Positions 5,050 to 5,777 of a DNA stretch of 5,777 nucleotides are shown one piece after another. Location of the stretch: positions 1-5,777 of the forward strand of contig JAKAQQ010000066.1 of assembly GCA_021819635.1 (NCBI GenBank), read 5' to 3'. Position 1 is the stretch's first letter. Each line of letters begins with the position of its first letter. The position numbers were made by a program, and so were the translations under genes. The notes below the pieces were generated by a model. It was not told the DNA's origin. It saw only the letters and a program-made list of their open reading frames with translations, and ran no database searches. The DNA comes from Pseudomonadota bacterium (GTDB lineage: Bacteria > Pseudomonadota > Gammaproteobacteria > JAKAQQ01).

Positions 5050-5777
5050 GTGTTGCGAGAAGAAGCCGATGTCATCGTCGTGGGCGGCGGGCACGCCGGG
5101 ACGGAGGCCGCGGCGGCGGCCGCGCGCCTGGGGGCGCGCACCGTGCTCGTCACCCAGAGCCTCGACGCCTTGGGACAGATGAGCTGCAACCCTTCAATCG
5201 GCGGGATCGGCAAGGGCCACTTGGTGCGCGAGATCGACGCCCTCGGCGGCGTAATGGGCTGGGCGGCCGACCGCGCCTGCATCCACGGGCGGACCCTCAA
5301 CACCCGCAAGGGACCGGCCGTGCAGGCGACCCGCCTGCAGTGCGACCGTGTCCTCTACCGCAACCTCGTGCGCGGCCGCCTCGAAACCCTTCCGGCCCTG
5401 CGTTTTGTTCAGCAAGCCGTGACGGATCTCCGGCTCGACGGCGACCGCTGCGCCGGGGTGATCACCGCCCTCGGCGTCGAGGTTCGGGCGCCCGTCGTCG
5501 TCCTGACGACCGGCACGTTTCTCTCGGGCCGTCTGCACGTTGGCGACTGGCAAGGTGAGGGCGGGCGGGCCGGAGACCCCCCGGCGCTGCCTCTGGCGCG
5601 CCGGCTGCGTGAGCTCCCCCTGCGGGTGGCGCGCCTCAAGACCGGCACCCCGCCCCGCCTGGACGGACGGAGCATCGACTTCGCCCGTCTCGAGCCCCAG
5701 CCCGGCGACGATCCACCTCCGTGGTTCTCGTTCGACGGGCCGCCCCGCGAGCGCCCGCGGCAGGTCTCGTGCCATCT
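5050..5777 (+). CDS. mnmG: tRNA uridine-5-carboxymethylaminomethyl modification enzyme MnmG, N-terminal 242 residues (partial)
   Basis: MnmG (GidA) is the FAD- and NADH-using partner of MnmE in wobble-uridine modification. The window shows about 242 of the usual roughly 630 residues before the right edge. The FAD dinucleotide-binding motif is [14 protein letters not shown] (8-21). The family signature [19 protein letters not shown] (41-59) holds C46, which aligns with E. coli C47. RKGPAV (86-91), [20 protein letters not shown] and [12 protein letters not shown] follow in the expected order. The residues before RTLN read IHG where most MnmG proteins have IQF. GTG at 5050 (reading [11 protein letters not shown]) gives a leader length like that of homologues; GTG at 5041, three codons upstream, is equally possible. 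Neither has a clear Shine-Dalgarno. Its position next to mnmE fits joint expression of the two subunits. Confidence 0.96.
   Translation, partial: MLREEADVIVVGGGHAGTEAAAAAARLGARTVLVTQSLDALGQMSCNPSIGGIGKGHLVREIDALGGVMGWAADRACIHGRTLNTRKGPAVQATRLQCDRVLYRNLVRGRLETLPALRFVQQAVTDLRLDGDRCAGVITALGVEVRAPVVVLTTGTFLSGRLHVGDWQGEGGRAGDPPALPLARRLRELPLRVARLKTGTPPRLDGRSIDFARLEPQPGDDPPPWFSFDGPPRERPRQVSCH

Overview
The window is the conserved dnaA/rpmH neighbourhood of a GC-rich bacterial chromosome. The order is dnaA (leftward, cut by the left edge), then, divergently, rpmH, rnpA, yidD, yidC, mnmE and mnmG (rightward, cut by the right edge). This order is familiar from Gammaproteobacteria such as Pseudomonas, where dnaA and rpmH diverge and mnmE-mnmG follow yidC. 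YidC also has the six-membrane-segment Gram-negative form with a large periplasmic domain, and its TVDYG, ELR-APFALWI and DPYYILP stretches are most like gammaproteobacterial YidC. I infer a GC-rich, divergent gammaproteobacterium or a near relative (for example Acidithiobacillia). A strikingly basic periplasmic domain in YidC makes an acidophile a reasonable guess, but not more than that.

Layout: positions 1-889 encode the first 296 residues of the replication initiator DnaA on the minus strand. Positions 890-1202 are a GC-rich divergent intergenic region with weak promoter-like elements on both strands and no recognisable DnaA boxes. From 1203 on, the genes read rightward and are tightly packed. 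rpmH and rnpA are 20 nt apart, rnpA/yidD overlap by 1 nt, yidD/yidC by 8 nt and yidC/mnmE by 4 nt. A gap of about 69 nt with a possible -10 element then precedes mnmG.

The genes serve linked core functions. rpmH (ribosomal protein L34) and rnpA (RNase P protein) feed translation. yidD and yidC insert inner-membrane proteins. mnmE and mnmG encode the two subunits of the enzyme that modifies uridine 34 of certain tRNAs. dnaA starts chromosome replication.

No mobile element, CRISPR array, toxin-antitoxin pair, defence system or RNA gene is visible, and I do not see a new multi-gene system. The points worth a second look are local: two in-frame A-run slippery sites in rnpA, one with a dnaX-like upstream purine element; the very basic, proline- and histidine-rich periplasmic part of YidC; non-consensus residues in normally invariant MnmE and MnmG motifs; and the missing Shine-Dalgarno of dnaA with a long open frame upstream of it.
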